A DNA stretch of 49,252 nucleotides from NCBI GenBank assembly GCA_002352225.1, contig DEIA01000087.1, positions 1 through 49,252 on the forward strand. Reading direction: 5' to 3'. The notes below the pieces were generated by a model. That model was not told where the DNA came from. It made no database searches and worked only from the letters and a program-made list of their open reading frames with translations. Below are positions 47,036 to 49,252 of this stretch, in pieces. Made by a program: the position numbers and the translations under genes. Origin of the DNA: Flammeovirgaceae bacterium UBA2786. GTDB taxonomy: Bacteria > Bacteroidota > Bacteroidia > Cytophagales > Cyclobacteriaceae. Positions within the stretch are counted from its first letter, which is position 1. The number at the start of each line of letters is the position of its first letter.

Positions 47036-49171
47036 ATGAAAAGTATAACACTACTTGCAGCAGTCTATGGTATCATGTTGGCCTCGTGCACTAAGGCACC
47101 CCAACCAGAGACTATTTCTAATTACCCGGTATCAGCTAAAGTAGACACAGTAGATACATACTTTGGTACACAGGTGCCCGATCCGTACCGCTGGATGGAA
47201 AACGATACTACTAAACAAGTGGCCGATTGGGTAACGGCTCAAAATAATGTTACGTTTTCGTACCTCAAGAATATCAGCTACCGCGATACGGTGCGCAACC
47301 GACTGCTTGAATTGAATAATTACGAAAAGCTAAGTGCTCCGTTTCGGCAGGGCGAGTATTATTATTTCTATAAGAACACAGGATTACAAAACCAATCTGT
47401 GCTCTATCGTAAAAAAGGAGAGAGCGGAGAACCAGAATTGTTTCTTGATCCGAACACGTTCTCGAAAGACGGAACCACTACCATGCGCGGATTATCTTTT
47501 TCTAAAGATGGCTCGTTGCTTGCATTTGAGATTGCCAAAGGCGGAGCCGACAGAGCAGAAGGAGTGGTTATCCGCACCGCTGATAAAACATTGGTGGAAG
47601 ATACCATTCGCAATATGAAGCAAAGCGGTATTTCGTGGAGAGGAAATGATGGGTATTACATCAACCGGTTTGTAGAAGGTTTAACCAGCAGCCTTGGTGC
47701 TAAGAATGAATTCCAGCAATTGTATTATCACAAGCTGGGTACAAATTCATCGCAGGATAAGGTGGTTTTTGGAGACATACAAAAGAGAAGATTTGTAGGA
47801 GGCTTTGTAACCGAAGATGAGCACTATCTGGTAATTACTACATCCGAAAGCACAACGGGAAATGAATTGTATATCCAGGATTTATCGGTACCCAATGGAA
47901 AAATTCTTCCGGTAAAAACGGGCTTTGAGAGCGACCAGTATGTAATTGAGAACGATGGCCCGAGATTTTTTATCCAGACAAACCTGAATGCACCCAACGG
48001 TAAGGTGGTGTGGGTTGACGCCTCTAATCCATCATACCAAAACTGGAGAGATTTAATTCCGGAAACAGAAAATTCGTTGAATGCTTCGGCTGGAGGCGGA
48101 AAAATTTTTGCGCGATACTTGGTTGACGTAAAAACCCAGATTAAACAATATGACTTTACCGGCAAGTTAGACCGAGAGGTTGAGTTGCCGGGCATTGGAA
48201 CAGCCGGGGGTTTTGGCGGCAGGATGGATGATACGGACCTGTACTACACCTTTACCTCGTTTACCTATCCACCCACTATTTTTAAATATGACATAGCTTC
48301 AGGCAAATCCACCGAATACGAACGTCCTTCTGTAAAGTTTAACCCGGAAGACTACGAAACAAAACAGGTGTTTTACGCGAGCAAGGATGGCACAAAAATC
48401 CCGATGTTTATTGTGCATAAAAAAGGTATTGAGTTGAATGGAAAAAATCCAACCTGGTTATATGCTTATGGCGGATTTAATATAAGTCTTACCCCATCGT
48501 TCAGCACCTCACGAATTGTTTGGTTAGAGAATGGTGGAATTTATGCCCAGCCCAACCTGCGTGGTGGTGGTGAGTATGGAGAAGAGTGGCACCTGGCCGG
48601 AACCAAAATGAAAAAACAAAATGTGTTTGATGATTTTATTGCAGCCGGTGAATACCTGATAAAAGAAAAATATACTTCCAGCGAACACCTGGCGATTAAT
48701 GGCGGCTCAAATGGCGGGTTGTTGGTTGGTGCGGTAATGGCACAACGGCCAGACCTTGCCAAAGTAGCCGTGCCACAGGTTGGTGTAATGGATATGTTGC
48801 GGTACCATAAGTTTACCATTGGTGCAGCGTGGGCAAGCGATTATGGCACGTCAGAAGATTCGAAAGAGATGTTTGATTATTTAAAAACCTATTCACCGGT
48901 GCATGCATTGAAGCCCGGAGTTCATTATCCGGCTACCATGGTTACCACAGCTGATCATGACGACCGTGTAGTGCCTGCGCATAGCTTTAAGTTTGCGGCT
49001 ACTCTACAAGAAAATCAGGCCGGTGCAAACCAAGTACTAATCCGGGTTGATGTTAATTCGGCACATGGCTCATCGAACATTACCAAAAGCATTGATATGG
49101 TTGCCGATTATTATTCGTTTGCCTGGTATAATATGGGCGTGGTGCCGCCAATTGCAAAGAAGAATTTTTAG
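47036..49171 (+). CDS. Prolyl oligopeptidase family serine peptidase (S9A), lipoprotein
   Basis: 711 residues. Lipobox MLASC with Cys18, then the POP N-terminal signature (DTYFGTQVPDPYRWMEND), a seven-bladed propeller (about 90-440), and the C-terminal alpha/beta-hydrolase domain with nucleophile Ser558 in GGSNGGLL, acid in DHDDRVVPAHS (about 641) and His in NSAHGSS (about 680). It cleaves short proline-containing peptides in the envelope. Complete triad and standard length, so active. Monocistronic, followed by a long perfect hairpin. Confidence 0.94.
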   Translation: MKSITLLAAVYGIMLASCTKAPQPETISNYPVSAKVDTVDTYFGTQVPDPYRWMENDTTKQVADWVTAQNNVTFSYLKNISYRDTVRNRLLELNNYEKLSAPFRQGEYYYFYKNTGLQNQSVLYRKKGESGEPELFLDPNTFSKDGTTTMRGLSFSKDGSLLAFEIAKGGADRAEGVVIRTADKTLVEDTIRNMKQSGISWRGNDGYYINRFVEGLTSSLGAKNEFQQLYYHKLGTNSSQDKVVFGDIQKRRFVGGFVTEDEHYLVITTSESTTGNELYIQDLSVPNGKILPVKTGFESDQYVIENDGPRFFIQTNLNAPNGKVVWVDASNPSYQNWRDLIPETENSLNASAGGGKIFARYLVDVKTQIKQYDFTGKLDREVELPGIGTAGGFGGRMDDTDLYYTFTSFTYPPTIFKYDIASGKSTEYERPSVKFNPEDYETKQVFYASKDGTKIPMFIVHKKGIELNGKNPTWLYAYGGFNISLTPSFSTSRIVWLENGGIYAQPNLRGGGEYGEEWHLAGTKMKKQNVFDDFIAAGEYLIKEKYTSSEHLAINGGSNGGLLVGAVMAQRPDLAKVAVPQVGVMDMLRYHKFTIGAAWASDYGTSEDSKEMFDYLKTYSPVHALKPGVHYPATMVTTADHDDRVVPAHSFKFAATLQENQAGANQVLIRVDVNSAHGSSNITKSIDMVADYYSFAWYNMGVVPPIAKKNF

Positions 49172-49181
49172 AAGAAAGAGA

Positions 49182-49232
49182 GTTGAAAGTAAAAAGTTTA
49201 GAGTTGGCTAAGCCAGACTTTTTACTTTCAAC
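49182..49232. repeat. Long perfect hairpin after the prolyl oligopeptidase gene
   Basis: A 16-bp perfect stem GTTGAAAGTAAAAAGT / ACTTTTTACTTTCAAC (49182-49197, 49217-49232) with a 19-nt loop that itself contains GGCTAAGCC. An outer pair GAGAGTT / AACTCTC (49178-49184, 49244-49250) extends the dyad, and TTTGATTTTTT follows on the + strand, so it may terminate transcription. Its composition also suggests a dispersed repeat. Confidence 0.6.
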
Positions 49233-49252
49233 TTTGATTTTTTAACTCTCTG

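Noticed and set aside
1..49252. CRISPR array, prophage or conjugative module
   Set aside because: No regularly spaced direct repeats, cas, capsid, integrase, relaxase or Tra genes were seen on either strand.

Overview
The window reads as a chromosomal segment of a Bacteroidota bacterium, most likely order Cytophagales. The evidence is lineage-typical genes (DUF4293, DUF1573 lipoprotein, YbbR-like protein, long NusB, Rho with a disordered Gln/Asn-rich insert), many lipoproteins and outer-membrane beta-barrels, and repeated Bacteroidota-type promoter boxes (TAnnTTTG, with TTTG about 19 nt upstream at the tRNA gene). No integrase, phage module, CRISPR array or rRNA is visible.

1-5.25 kb is accessory DNA with all genes on the + strand. 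It contains one partial and two full 132-bp imperfect dyads with CTAAC...GTTA ends and long complementary arms. They have the architecture of integron attC sites and bound two cassette-like units: an outer-membrane barrel gene, and a lipoprotein alpha/beta hydrolase gene. An SDR, a BRO-N/Fic protein, a VOC protein and a RibD/DHFR-like protein follow. This is the strongest candidate for an unusual system here (a CALIN, i.e. attC cluster without an integrase in view).

5.3-11.9 kb holds metabolic and envelope genes: an orphan GH130 lipoprotein (-), a LOG / lytic transglycosylase / creatininase-family run, purine nucleoside phosphorylase, an Asp-rich repeat protein, and a NAPE-PLD-like metallohydrolase. 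11.9-16.7 kb, all on -, carries three toxin-antitoxin pairs (ParDE, PIN/VapC-like, HicAB) interleaved with DoxX, a TIM-barrel isomerase and an amidohydrolase. Three perfect palindromes precede parD.

16.7-28.6 kb is core: tpx, DUF4293, thiolase, truA, two half ABC exporters with complementary degenerate motifs (predicted heterodimer, convergently encoded around a barrel gene), then nusB-ytxH-DUF1573-yajC-ybbR-coaE. 28.6-34.1 kb is a tripartite RND efflux operon. 34.1-41.2 kb has scpA, dxs, a membrane zinc-ribbon protein, tRNA-His, dihydroorotase and a DEAD-box helicase.

41.2-43.5 kb is a small accessory island: a double-glycine-leader precursor peptide (bacteriocin-like), two coupled secreted proteins, and an IS5/IS1182-like transposase remnant that disrupts the second. 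The window closes with rho, serS, REP-like hairpins and a prolyl oligopeptidase lipoprotein.
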